NCBI RefSeq assembly: GCF_006171285.1
Contig: NZ_CP040889.1
Location: 4,774,001 to 4,838,000 of the forward strand
Direction: 5' to 3'
DNA length: 64,000 bases
Source: Leclercia adecarboxylata
GTDB taxonomy: Bacteria; Pseudomonadota; Gammaproteobacteria; Enterobacterales; Enterobacteriaceae
Of the stretch, positions 49,492 to 58,890 are shown piece after piece. Each line of letters starts with the position of its first letter. The stretch's first letter is position 1. The position numbers and the translations under genes are program-made. Under the pieces are notes generated by a model, which was not told the DNA's origin, did not search any database, and saw only the letters and a program-made list of their open reading frames with translations.

Positions 49492-50526
49492 TTAGGGTCC
49501 GGTGGGAGGGGGAATTGGTCCGCCCGTCGCCGGGTCAAGCTGTTTCGCCCTGGCAAGTTCAGCTATCAGGGCTTCGCTGGGTTTAGGCGGCATCACATTC
49601 GCCTTACGCTCTTCCACCCACTTAATCCTGTCGTCCCATTCCGGGAGCGGTGCTGGCGGTAACGGAACAATATCGTTGATTTCGGGGACTACCGGGCTGG
49701 CATAGGAGTAGTCGCTCAGGATTTTACTGATAACTTTATAACGACGGGCACGTTCTGGATCTGCCTTCTGGCCCAGATAATAAAGTTCATCATCTGGGTC
49801 GGGACCTTCAAAACCGTGCGTTAATACAAGAGCCGAAATGCTGTCGCCACCAGCCACTCCAAGCTGAAAAATTTCTAACGCCTCTTGGTAGTCACTTTCA
49901 TCCTGCAAGTAAACGCCCAGTTTACCAGCTGCCACTCCATTTCCTTGGGTTGCGGCACAATAACGCATCTGGTCAGCAATATCCGGAGCCATATCCACAG
50001 GTGCCAGTTTATCCCCCACATATGCCTGAGCCTGAGAGTTACCCTCATCCGCCGCCTTACGATAGTAACGCAGGGCCGGTTCTGAATCTTGCTTTAGACC
50101 AGCAGACCCATGATCCAGATAGACAGCAGTTAAGTAGTAACCTGCCGCGACTCCAGCCTCAATCAGCCGCTGACTCAGGCGAAAGCGCTCATGACTGCTA
50201 AGTGAAAATTGCCCACGCAGGGACCCGTTCTGCAGGTTGATACTGGCTTTATAGTGCCCATTCTCTGCCGCAATTCGGTATAAACGCGCTATTTCCGTAT
50301 CAACTTTCTTGTCCTGTTTGAGCTGATTATTTTTCTGTAGCCAGCGGGCATATTTAAACAGCACATCCGTATCCGCAGGTGCGTCAGGGATAGTTTCATG
50401 TTTGCAGGTAAACGCCAGCCTGAGACTGCTGCCAGAGAGCGGATTGAGGGGGATATTTCTGTTTGTTGAAGCCTGAACACTGCCTGCCAGCAGAAGAAGC
50501 CCTGCAAATATCGCTGTCCTTTTCAT
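49492..50526 (-). CDS. Sel1-repeat protein, second copy (probable Tle5 immunity)
   Basis: 344-residue secreted protein with signal peptide (MKRTAIFAGLLLLAGSVQA) and Sel1-like TPR repeats (LRYYRKAADEGNSQAQAYVGDKL, ALEIFQLGVAGGDSISALVL). It is a paralogue of the upstream gene, nearly identical in the Sel1 N-terminal and the PEINDIVPLPPAPLPEWD segments but divergent in the middle, and it ends early with GGPIPPPTGP. The start at 50526 is set by GGGAGA; an ATG 6 codons upstream lacks an RBS. Periplasmic Sel1 proteins beside Tle5 phospholipases act as immunity proteins in Pseudomonas; that role is inferred here. Confidence 0.82.
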   Translation of the reverse strand: MKRTAIFAGLLLLAGSVQASTNRNIPLNPLSGSSLRLAFTCKHETIPDAPADTDVLFKYARWLQKNNQLKQDKKVDTEIARLYRIAAENGHYKASINLQNGSLRGQFSLSSHERFRLSQRLIEAGVAAGYYLTAVYLDHGSAGLKQDSEPALRYYRKAADEGNSQAQAYVGDKLAPVDMAPDIADQMRYCAATQGNGVAAGKLGVYLQDESDYQEALEIFQLGVAGGDSISALVLTHGFEGPDPDDELYYLGQKADPERARRYKVISKILSDYSYASPVVPEINDIVPLPPAPLPEWDDRIKWVEERKANVMPPKPSEALIAELARAKQLDPATGGPIPPPTGP

Positions 50527-50578
50527 TGTTTTCTCCCTTTTCATGATGTCAGCGGTCTGTAAGCCAGTGCCAGCAGTG

Positions 50579-51871
50579 TCAGGCTTCGCCTACCCGTCGC
50601 CACTCAATCTGCCGTTCTTCCCGGAGCCAGGTGTCCTCCAGAGGCCAGACGCGCGGGCGAAATATCTCCACCGTCTGCGTCGGCATAACCGCGCCCTCGC
50701 GGAAATAGCGGATGGCGTTATCCGCAGTGCCGTCATGGGGTATCCATGCCGGCTGCCAGTAACCACTTTTCGGGCACGGCTCACCGCTACGGCACAGCAG
50801 ATACGCCACGCTACCTTTTTCGAAATCAGGGGATTCGGGCAGCGGCCTGCCCGTCGCCGGGTTAAGCTGTTTCGCCCTGGCCAGTTCGGCTATCAGGGCT
50901 TCGCTGGGTTTAGGCGGCATCACATTCGCCTTACGCTCCTCCACCCACTTAATCCTGCCGTCCCATTCCGGGAGCGGCGCTGGCGGTAACGGAACGATAT
51001 CGTTGATTTCGGGGACAACCGGGCTGGCATAGGAGTAGTCGCTCAGGATTTTTCTAATCACACTGTAACGCCGGGCACGTTCCGGATCGGCCTTCTGCCC
51101 CAGATAATACAGTTCATCATCTGGGTTGGGACCTTCAAAACCGTGCGTTAATGCAAGAGCTGATGTAGTATCCCCTGCAGTAATACCCAACTGAAAAGTT
51201 TCAAGTGCATCCTGGTATCGTTTGTTGATTTTCATATCAATACCAAGTTCCCCGGCTGCTTTGCCTTCCCCTTGTTCAGCGGCACAGCGAAGCATCTGTC
51301 GAGCAATATCCGGTGCCATGTCTACTGGCGCCAGTTTATCCCCCACATACGCCTGCGCCTGGGCGTTACCCTCATCCGCAGCCTTACGGTAATAACGCAG
51401 GGCCAGTTCATTATCCTGCTGCAAACCGGCAGCCCCGTGCTGCAGATAGATGGCGGTAAAATAATACCCCGTTGCCACTCCCGCCTCTGTCAGCCGCTGA
51501 CTCAGGCGAAAGCGTTCATGACTGCTCAGTGAAAACTGCCCACGCAAGGACCCGTTCTGCAGGTTAATGCTGGCTTTATAGTGCCCATTTTCTGCCGCGA
51601 TGCGGTACAGACGCGCAATTTCCGTATCAACTTTTTTGTCCTGTTTGAGCTGATTATTTTTCTGTAGCCAGCGGGCATATTTAAACAGCACATCCGTATC
51701 TGCGGGCGCGTCAGGAATGTTTTCATGAATACAGGTAAATGCCAGTCGAGCTTGAGTTTCGGAGAGTGGTTTCATAGATAAGTCCTTTTTATCCATTTTT
51801 TCAGAAGACATTACGGTGTAATGACAGGTCGCCAACAGCATTACACAGCATAACAATATAATCTGCCGCAT
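50579..51871 (-). CDS. Sel1-repeat lipoprotein, first copy (probable Tle5 immunity)
   Basis: 430-residue Sel1-repeat protein with a lipoprotein signal (lipobox LLATC, Cys16), so probably membrane-anchored in the periplasm where the phospholipase would act. Sel1 repeats cover about residues 70-260. An extra C-terminal domain of about 90 residues (DFEKGSVAYLLCRSGEPCPKSG...) is absent from the second copy. Its ATG shares a base with the effector stop (TGATG), so effector and putative immunity protein are translationally coupled. Confidence 0.83.
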   Translation of the reverse strand: MRQIILLCCVMLLATCHYTVMSSEKMDKKDLSMKPLSETQARLAFTCIHENIPDAPADTDVLFKYARWLQKNNQLKQDKKVDTEIARLYRIAAENGHYKASINLQNGSLRGQFSLSSHERFRLSQRLTEAGVATGYYFTAIYLQHGAAGLQQDNELALRYYRKAADEGNAQAQAYVGDKLAPVDMAPDIARQMLRCAAEQGEGKAAGELGIDMKINKRYQDALETFQLGITAGDTTSALALTHGFEGPNPDDELYYLGQKADPERARRYSVIRKILSDYSYASPVVPEINDIVPLPPAPLPEWDGRIKWVEERKANVMPPKPSEALIAELARAKQLNPATGRPLPESPDFEKGSVAYLLCRSGEPCPKSGYWQPAWIPHDGTADNAIRYFREGAVMPTQTVEIFRPRVWPLEDTWLREERQIEWRRVGEA

Positions 51872-53748
51872 CAGTCTAAATCCTTTAGTTCATTGTTTGT
51901 GTAATGAAATGCGATCAAAGGAGTAGCGGGTTCATGTTTATTTTGCTGACGCTTTTTATTGTCCCCAAGAATATACCCCCAGGCATCAAAAGCATCAGCC
52001 GCATTGTCCTGCGCTCCTTTGCCATCCGTATGCAGATTCCATAATCGCCGCCTCAAGTCTTTTGACACACTCCCCCACTCGTGCGCAATATTCATTTCAC
52101 TGTCGACCTGCATACTTCGTGTGTTGATATTCGCCGATCCGTGCGTTGTAAAAACATCATTAACGATCATTAACTTAGAATGGACATACACCGGCATCCA
52201 ATTTGTAGAAGGAGAATCCTTTGCGACCAGTGAACAGATATGTATTTTCAAGCCAGGCATGGGCACCATTTGAATATCGCTATCTTTTAACTCTTCGGCT
52301 TGCTTGAGTTTTGCTTCATACTCGCGTTGCCTACGAATATAGTCCTCACTGATACGCTCCTGCGTTGCAGGATCGCGAGACCAGGCGAGAGAGGCATGGT
52401 TAGCAGGGTTTTCTTGTTTAATTTTTTCGATCATTCTCTGCCTGGTCAAGCCAGGTATAGTATCCGCTCGCCCCAGACTCTCAAGCATCCTCTGGGTATT
52501 GACCTTACCTGCCCCAATCCCTCCCTCTGTGACATTGGTAATGACAAATAAGTGTAATGAGCCATGTTCTTCCGGCTTGCGTCCTTGCTCTGCCTGAACG
52601 CGTGCCACCTCTTTGATAACCTCCGCCAGAGGGGGCCAGCGGAAATACTGGTTTTCTATATAAATATATTGCGTGGCATTTTTCACCACCTGCATATAGA
52701 GCTTTTCAATGTCGCGTTTATTCTCCTGCGGTTGTGTTCGCAAAAGCTGAGCAATTAAGGGGGTCCCATATTCTTCCCGGGGCTTGAGCATTTTTCCTAC
52801 TGCCCTGGCATTACGCAGGGAGAGAAGATCTTCCCCCGTTTCCTTACGCCATGCTTTTGCAAAATTCTCATGCAGATGCTCCAGAATTGGCCCCGTGACC
52901 TGGCTGGAAATATCCTGTCGGGGTAAAAAACCACTCGCGTCTTCGTGTGGTCCCCAGGGATCCTGACTGCCGGCTCGATGTTGTGAAGAATGCGCGTCCT
53001 TATCCCAGTACTCATCGAGCATATTATGCCCCATTACAAAACCCACAGCGTGTTCCGGTAATTCGTAGTCAACCAGCACCGTCTTTTGGTGATGTGATGG
53101 CGCGCCTGCCATTATGCTCACGGTTTTTGCACTCAGTCCCTTATCAAGAGCCTGATATTTAGCCCGCCAGGCAATCTCAGCACGGTCAGATTTATCAAAG
53201 CCGCGCCCCACAAAAAGTGGGTTCATTGTAAATTTGTTTATCTTTTTTATTTTTTTGCTGAGTGGCCCACTGATTTCCAGGAGATCATCACTGTATGAAT
53301 GTTCAGAAAACCACGCACGATCATAAGCATACTGCTTTTCGGTCGCACTCTGACCCGCTCGATCCTTAATACGTAGTATCCCTTTTCCTGGAAGGTTGGC
53401 TTCATCCGCAAGTCCAGCGGTATTAAAGGGTGCCTCCCATCCAAGAATACGTACCTGGACATTTTTCTCACGCGCAATATTTATCAGCAGTTCACCAATA
53501 CAAGGTTCTTTACCATTGCGAATAAAATACATTGAAGGCTGGAATCCCCAACAAATAATATCCACCGTTTTCTGCGCATTAGCGATTGCATGATGAACCG
53601 CAGCAAAAGCTTCTTCTCCATTTACCAGAGGCTTATATGTCGCCAGTGCTGGCGGGTATTCTGTTTCCTGAACAAACCAGGGTGAGCTAATCATACACTG
53701 ACGGGTGTCAACCGTGGCAACGGGCGTAATAATATCGGTCTGGCGCAT
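51871..53748 (-). CDS. Tle5-like phospholipase D T6SS effector
   Basis: 625-residue PLD-superfamily protein following vgrG with a 1-bp overlap. The first HKD motif is H220-x-K222-x4-D227 (HHQKTVLVD). The second is H523-x-K525 followed by LMIVND, with Asn530 where the canonical Asp stands and Asp531 next to it. GSANINTRSM follows, as in other PLDs. It resembles the Tle5 (PldA/PldB) trans-kingdom phospholipases that attack phosphatidylethanolamine in target cells. Delivery by the adjacent VgrG is inferred from gene order. Confidence 0.88.
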   Translation of the reverse strand: MRQTDIITPVATVDTRQCMISSPWFVQETEYPPALATYKPLVNGEEAFAAVHHAIANAQKTVDIICWGFQPSMYFIRNGKEPCIGELLINIAREKNVQVRILGWEAPFNTAGLADEANLPGKGILRIKDRAGQSATEKQYAYDRAWFSEHSYSDDLLEISGPLSKKIKKINKFTMNPLFVGRGFDKSDRAEIAWRAKYQALDKGLSAKTVSIMAGAPSHHQKTVLVDYELPEHAVGFVMGHNMLDEYWDKDAHSSQHRAGSQDPWGPHEDASGFLPRQDISSQVTGPILEHLHENFAKAWRKETGEDLLSLRNARAVGKMLKPREEYGTPLIAQLLRTQPQENKRDIEKLYMQVVKNATQYIYIENQYFRWPPLAEVIKEVARVQAEQGRKPEEHGSLHLFVITNVTEGGIGAGKVNTQRMLESLGRADTIPGLTRQRMIEKIKQENPANHASLAWSRDPATQERISEDYIRRQREYEAKLKQAEELKDSDIQMVPMPGLKIHICSLVAKDSPSTNWMPVYVHSKLMIVNDVFTTHGSANINTRSMQVDSEMNIAHEWGSVSKDLRRRLWNLHTDGKGAQDNAADAFDAWGYILGDNKKRQQNKHEPATPLIAFHYTNNELKDLD

Positions 53749-56453
53749 TAGCTTTCTTCCTTATTGCTGGGGCCATCAATTAATTCGGCATTAAGATTAC
53801 GATGCTCTGTATGCGAGGCAGGCGAGTTAATATCAGCGTCGACCAGGGAGGTATGGTTGTGAAAGCCTCGATTGGCGAGTTGTCCCTGCTGCGGATTGTT
53901 ATAGGCTTCGACTACTGGAATCTTGTAACTGACACCATTTGCCAGCTCTAATTTGTAATTTCGCGTCACAACCTGATGGTCAATCGGTATCTGTCCGCTT
54001 TCATCGATGACGCCTTTCAGTAAGGGTGCACCATCAGCATAAAGGGTATAAGGCATACCGGCCCAACTGCCCTCTGGCATATTAGGGGCCTGTATTACTT
54101 TTAAATTAAGCGGCTGACTAATGTTCTTTTGCAGTGGGGGATAATCCGGATGCGCGGCGTTCATACAGGCGGGCCCACTGAACATAAAATCTGCCGCTTT
54201 TATTTCAAAATCACCTTTTGTGCCGCATTCAATTTTATAGGGATCGAGCGCGATATAACTTCCTCCCGCATTAATGATGATCTTCTTTTTGGCCACAATA
54301 TGGATTTCGTCCTCGGTGCTGACAATTTCAAGTCCTTTACGCGCCAGTACTTGCAGTTCATCATTCTGCGCCTGAATCGCCACTGGCCCCTGATTCGCGA
54401 TAAGTTTAATACCCAACTTACGTACAAACAGGCTCAGCCCTTCACCGACACCAATAAACAGCCGCTTCATCACCCCTACGTCTGCATCCTCCCCGGCATT
54501 GAGTATAAAATTACGGTTCGCAGCCAGTTGCAGGTGCTTGCCGCTGGTTACTGCTATACCCTTCGGCGCACTCAAAATGGCGACAGCCTCCTTAAGCTGG
54601 TCGATCTGTTCGCGCATAAACGCCAACTGTTGATCTACCTGTGCTGGATCTGCTTTTGCGGACTGGGCATCACGAGACAGCGAGTCCATCTCTTCGCCCG
54701 CTTGTTTAAGCCGATCCAGGGTATCCTGCATCTCCAGTATTTTGCCGCCAGCTGAAGGCTGTTTATCGGCGGTGATGAAAATTCCCTTTCCACCTCGGAT
54801 GGATCCCCACCGATCGGTACGCAGTTCAAAGCCTTCTCCCCGTATTACCCTTGAGGCATCGACATTGTGACCCAGGTTTAACTGTGTCTTACCGCCGTAC
54901 TCGGTGCTGAGCTTGATATGCTCCTCGCCCCTTTTGTCCTCCATTCGCAGTTTGTTATTCGTCGGGGTGCGGATCACGTTGCGAGTGCTGTTCTTCTCCG
55001 TGACATGGTCGACATGGCGGGAGTCATGCAGGGCATGGGCTATATAAGGCCGGTCCGGGTCACCTTCGTGGAATGCAATCGCCACCTCCGTGCCCTGGAT
55101 AAGCGGGAAGTGAAAGCCGTAAACGTCCCCGCCGTAGGGCTTAGCCAGCCGCACCGGCATGCTCTCTTGCCCCTGCGACTTACTGTCCCGGTCGGCGTCA
55201 AACCTTACCCGGTAAAGGCCAGATGCATCCTGCCAGGCGTAGATATCATTTGCTTTCGCGCTGGTCACCCTGGCCGTCATGGTTCCGGTTACCTTCGGAC
55301 GCGGAAGTAAAGGCGGACGCCAGCACACCATTTCGCTATAGGGCACAGCCTGCACGCTTACCCGCAGTGCATCCCTGCGGGTGGCGGTAAATACCAGGCC
55401 GGTGATGATAACCGGCTCCTGTAGTGGCGCTGGCAGGGTCGGTGGCAGGCTGTCGGTAATGGTGAGTACCTGCGCGGGGGCAAGCGTTGCAGAATTGCTG
55501 ATACCCGTAATCAGCGTCTGGTCTGCCAGAAAGCGTTCGTGATCAAGGCGGGCGTAAAAATTGGCGGTTTCGGCCTGCGGTTCAATCTTATCCCCACGCT
55601 CCAGATGACGCAGCTTGTAGTGGTACACCTCTCCATAAGTTCTCCCCTCGCCGTCCCCACGGGTCATGTCTGCAGGGGCAGACTGAAGCACGCTCTGTGC
55701 ATCTCGGTGGTTGTAATCCCTGGCGGTGACGTTCGCCTCCACTACGTTGTGTGTGACGTTAAGGCTCCATACCGACTCAACCCCGCTGTCGCTCATCCCG
55801 GACGGACTGTTCACCGGCAGCCGTTTGCCGGGTATCAACGCCCGCTGTGCATCGGCAAAATGAACCACCTCGCTCTGCGCCTCTTCCTGCAGGGTGAAGA
55901 AATAGAATATTCCCACCTCCGCCAGCAGACGCTGGATGAATGTAAGGTCGCTCTCCTGGTACTGATTTATCTGCTCCCGTTTCGGGTAGGTTTGTTCAAG
56001 ACTGAACTCATATTCCCAGCCGTGCAGACCATGCTCCTGCAGTACCTGCTCCACGACCTCCGGCACGGATTTATTGACAAAGAAACGGTGGGAGCGGAAT
56101 TGTTTATTCAACAGGGAGAGGAAGGGTTTCAGGCTGATACGGTAAATCGTCTGGTCGGCGGAACCGGATATTCGTCTGAAATCTGTGATAATACCATGGA
56201 CACTTTTCTGCTTTGTCAGGCTTTCCGGCAGCCCCGCTCCCATCGTCAGACTGGCGGGCTTACTCAGGAATTCGGCAGCATCAAGATACTTATTTGTGCT
56301 GGTAAAAATGATGTCGTAACAATAAAGTCGACTCAGGCCTTCCATGCCGCTGAATTCCTGGATATCCAGAGAGGAAATACAGGAAGGAATATGCAGCTGA
56401 TAATGGTTAGAGGTTGTGCTGGTAATATTTAAAAGCGTATCCGTCAGAATCAT
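53748..56453 (-). CDS. vgrG: T6SS spike protein VgrG with C-terminal extension
   Basis: About 901 residues. The N-terminal gp27-like region (ISSLDIQEFSGMEGLSRLYCYDIIF) is followed by the gp5/OB domain (MPVRLAKPYGGDVYGFHFPLIQGTEVAIAFHEGDPDRPYI), a beta-helix and DUF2345. The C terminus (about 790-860) holds a transthyretin-like segment (AGMPYTLYADGAPLLKGVIDESGQIPIDH), which in other VgrGs docks the effector. The start is placed at the ATG at 56453, 8 bp after GGAG; a GTG three codons upstream is the alternative. It ends in a 1-bp overlap with the phospholipase gene. Confidence 0.95.
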   Translation of the reverse strand: MILTDTLLNITSTTSNHYQLHIPSCISSLDIQEFSGMEGLSRLYCYDIIFTSTNKYLDAAEFLSKPASLTMGAGLPESLTKQKSVHGIITDFRRISGSADQTIYRISLKPFLSLLNKQFRSHRFFVNKSVPEVVEQVLQEHGLHGWEYEFSLEQTYPKREQINQYQESDLTFIQRLLAEVGIFYFFTLQEEAQSEVVHFADAQRALIPGKRLPVNSPSGMSDSGVESVWSLNVTHNVVEANVTARDYNHRDAQSVLQSAPADMTRGDGEGRTYGEVYHYKLRHLERGDKIEPQAETANFYARLDHERFLADQTLITGISNSATLAPAQVLTITDSLPPTLPAPLQEPVIITGLVFTATRRDALRVSVQAVPYSEMVCWRPPLLPRPKVTGTMTARVTSAKANDIYAWQDASGLYRVRFDADRDSKSQGQESMPVRLAKPYGGDVYGFHFPLIQGTEVAIAFHEGDPDRPYIAHALHDSRHVDHVTEKNSTRNVIRTPTNNKLRMEDKRGEEHIKLSTEYGGKTQLNLGHNVDASRVIRGEGFELRTDRWGSIRGGKGIFITADKQPSAGGKILEMQDTLDRLKQAGEEMDSLSRDAQSAKADPAQVDQQLAFMREQIDQLKEAVAILSAPKGIAVTSGKHLQLAANRNFILNAGEDADVGVMKRLFIGVGEGLSLFVRKLGIKLIANQGPVAIQAQNDELQVLARKGLEIVSTEDEIHIVAKKKIIINAGGSYIALDPYKIECGTKGDFEIKAADFMFSGPACMNAAHPDYPPLQKNISQPLNLKVIQAPNMPEGSWAGMPYTLYADGAPLLKGVIDESGQIPIDHQVVTRNYKLELANGVSYKIPVVEAYNNPQQGQLANRGFHNHTSLVDADINSPASHTEHRNLNAELIDGPSNKEES

Positions 56454-56602
56454 AATTACCACTCCATGTAATAAACTTTTTAAATGCCGTACCGGAAAAG
56501 ATGAAATAAAAGCAAACCGTTTATATAGTCAGGGCCATGCTCTGGCAGACACAATAAACGGATCCCGAATTTTGCCGCAAAGGATAAGATCACTTCTGAA
56601 TA

Positions 56603-56622
56603 ATCAGGCCAGCCTGTCGACA
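56603..56622. repeat. 20-bp direct repeat, copy 2
   Basis: ATCAGGCCAGCCTGTCGACA, identical to 46581-46600. It covers the 3' end (VDRLA and stop) of the hypothetical gene upstream of vgrG. Confidence 0.9.
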
Positions 56623-57140
56623 GCTTCAAAAAAATGCTCTTCGGTCATGATGACATTGTCTTTTGCGCTCTGATGCTCCCGACGGATAAACCAGCCAGTA
56701 TCCGGCGCCATGCTCAGATAAAACACCTGAGTGATGCCGTAAGCCTCGACTCGCATCGTCACAAGCCCCGTCTCTGTACTATGACAGAGCTGCTCCGGGA
56801 GAATAGTGACGCTACGGTCTCCGTTCTGTAAGCGGATGGTAGTGATGTCGTAGCGGCATATTCCGCTACTCAGGCTGTAGCCAACCGTGCTCAGGTCATG
56901 GATATGTTTGGTCGAAAACGTCACTTCAATCGTGGACCCTGAAAACCACTGACTTAATTGCCGTGCAAGGTCGTTCATTCGTGAACAGAATACCCTGACT
57001 TCTGCCTCAACCGAATTCTTGCCTGGCGACACGCTGGCACTATTGTGCTGCACTTTTTTAAAGAAACGCTCTCTGGCTGACACGCTGTCGTCCCTGTAAT
57101 TTTCTGTTTGCCCCAAACAGACTTTATTCAGCCGGGGCAT
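56604..57140 (-). CDS. Hypothetical protein between vasL and vgrG
   Basis: 178 residues, no signal peptide or TM segment. Its start lies inside the end of vasL (17-bp overlap), so it is translationally coupled to the core T6SS genes. Predicted features are a basic N terminus, a helix (NDLARQLSQWFS), then mixed beta structure (EVTFSTKHIHDLS, VTMRVEAYGITQVFYLSM). It ends in the same VDRLA as the split gene at 46582. I do not recognise the family; an adaptor or chaperone for the VgrG cassette is possible by position only. Confidence 0.75.
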   Translation of the reverse strand: MPRLNKVCLGQTENYRDDSVSARERFFKKVQHNSASVSPGKNSVEAEVRVFCSRMNDLARQLSQWFSGSTIEVTFSTKHIHDLSTVGYSLSSGICRYDITTIRLQNGDRSVTILPEQLCHSTETGLVTMRVEAYGITQVFYLSMAPDTGWFIRREHQSAKDNVIMTEEHFFEAVDRLA

Positions 57141-58422
57141 GTTTCAGCGCAGCATAAGAAGCAATCAGCTGCTGCAGATGCTGTTCCAGCTGGTTATAAC
57201 GGGCGGCGGTGCTGGCTTGCCCGGGGGGAGTAACGGAGAGCTGGCGCAACTGCTCCTCGGCAGGAACGGTACGGTTAAGCGATTGTTGAATGGCAAAAAC
57301 CGCCGATTTCAGTTCACTCACGGTCATGTATTTGCCCTTCTGCTCATCCAGCGCGTTAAGCCGGGCCGCCAGTTGTTCAAGCTGCGTTAACCCCTGATGC
57401 CAGCCGGTCAGATTTTCCGGTGCCAGGGTAATAGCCACCTTCTGCTGCTGCCACTGCTGCGCCAGGCTTTTTCCTTGCTCCGGCCAGAGCCTGAGCGCCT
57501 GCTGCACCAGGTTATCGCCATAGCTTAAAGACCAGTCTGGCTTTAAGGCTATTAACCGTGCCAGTTGCTGCTGTGTCTGAAGAATTCCACTCTCAGCTGA
57601 CTGAGGAGACGGTTGCAACGTCTGCAACTGCTCAGTAGAAAGCGCAGTGGGTAACGAGGTAAGCGGCTTCTCTACAGGATCGGGTTGATGCATTGCCCGC
57701 CATCCCCCTGTCAGGATCCCCCCCACCACCAACATGGTCATCATACCGGCGGCAAAAGGCTTCCAGGGCTTCCCGGGTGATGGAGATGCTGGCAGAGCTT
57801 GAGGCTTTGCGACAGGCTCATACGTAACCTGCGCATTCGGCTCATTCGTATTTTCAGCCGGCACGGCAACGCCTGCAGGGGGCATGTTATCCATCCCATC
57901 GCTATTTCCCAATCGTACCGCCGCGTTATGCGTCTGCACGCGCAGGGTATCGAGCTGGCTGACACGCGCCACGTCCAGACACGCTAATGCATGGTCCAGC
58001 ACATTCATGTGCTCCTCTGCCTGAGACAGTTGAATGAGGTCGGCATGCGTCAGGTCCAGCGTTCGCAGAACCCGCTGCAGCCTTTGGCTCAGCGTATTGA
58101 GGATTTCTATTCGGGCAGGCAGTGGCTGCGGCCACACATTGTCCCACTCCCGGGTGACTAAGGCGGTGACGAGCGCCAGGCCATCGTTCAGCCCATTCAG
58201 CCCGGCCAGGTGTGCGCGTGCCAGGGTGTACCATGCAGCGGTTTGCAGATCCACGCCGTTATGTTCAAACAGGGTCAGGCTCAGTTTTTCCGCATGCTGC
58301 CAGTTCACATCCGGACGCGCCGGATGCGTCAGCTTATTCATTTCATTACGTAGGGCGACATAGTCCGCAAGCGTGCGCGGATCGCCCCCGGTTTTATAGG
58401 GGCGCTCAGAAGGTGTTGTCAT
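57124..58422 (-). CDS. vasL: T6SS-associated VasL/TssA-like protein
   Basis: 432-residue protein with an N-terminal ImpA-related domain (residues about 15-140, NWQHAEKLSLTLFEHNGVDLQTAAWYTLARAH), a Pro-rich linker, one TM helix (about 225-245, PFAAGMMTMLVVGGILTGG) and a C-terminal helical VasL domain. This is the membrane-anchored TssA-like type, distinct from the VasJ-type TssA at 62267. Start ATG at 58422 lies 24 bp after the tssE stop. Confidence 0.9.
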   Translation of the reverse strand: MTTPSERPYKTGGDPRTLADYVALRNEMNKLTHPARPDVNWQHAEKLSLTLFEHNGVDLQTAAWYTLARAHLAGLNGLNDGLALVTALVTREWDNVWPQPLPARIEILNTLSQRLQRVLRTLDLTHADLIQLSQAEEHMNVLDHALACLDVARVSQLDTLRVQTHNAAVRLGNSDGMDNMPPAGVAVPAENTNEPNAQVTYEPVAKPQALPASPSPGKPWKPFAAGMMTMLVVGGILTGGWRAMHQPDPVEKPLTSLPTALSTEQLQTLQPSPQSAESGILQTQQQLARLIALKPDWSLSYGDNLVQQALRLWPEQGKSLAQQWQQQKVAITLAPENLTGWHQGLTQLEQLAARLNALDEQKGKYMTVSELKSAVFAIQQSLNRTVPAEEQLRQLSVTPPGQASTAARYNQLEQHLQQLIASYAALKHAPAE

Positions 58423-58445
58423 AATATTTTCAGTCTGAAGAAGGG

Positions 58446-58889
58446 CTAAATTGCGGAGCGGGCATCCAGATACTGCTGTTGTTTAAGGTGGCGGATAAGC
58501 ACCCTGCCCTCGGGCATGAACTCGGTGCCGTAGCGTACAAGGCCGATGCCTTTGAGTTCTGCATCAATTGCGTAGCGCAGTTCACCTGGCTGCGCCTGCT
58601 CCAGCATCACCACCGTGACCCTGCTTAAGCGCGGCTCATATTTCAGCAGTACCGCAGATAGTATGGTAATCAGCTGATGCGCTGAACCCGGCATCCCCTG
58701 AAGAATTTTGGTCATATCCGGCAGGCCGTAATCCGGGAGATGCGCCAGCGTACCGGCGCGACAGTTGAGAATACGCTGCATATTATCCAGCACAGAGAGA
58801 ATGACCTGGTTTTGCCCGCTTACGCGGTGAAGATCAAGACCTCCGGAAAAATTGCCATACAGCATTTCATACAGAGAAGGACGGGGCAT
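58446..58889 (-). CDS. tssE: T6SS baseplate protein TssE
   Basis: 147-residue gp25-like baseplate wedge component. It starts MPRPSLYEMLYGNFSGG and contains the conserved NCRAGTLAHLPDYGLPDM (about 42-60), with the EPRLSRVTVV strand after it. A GGAGG Shine-Dalgarno overlaps the end of tssJ. Confidence 0.94.
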   Translation of the reverse strand: MPRPSLYEMLYGNFSGGLDLHRVSGQNQVILSVLDNMQRILNCRAGTLAHLPDYGLPDMTKILQGMPGSAHQLITILSAVLLKYEPRLSRVTVVMLEQAQPGELRYAIDAELKGIGLVRYGTEFMPEGRVLIRHLKQQQYLDARSAI

Positions 58890-58890
58890 A

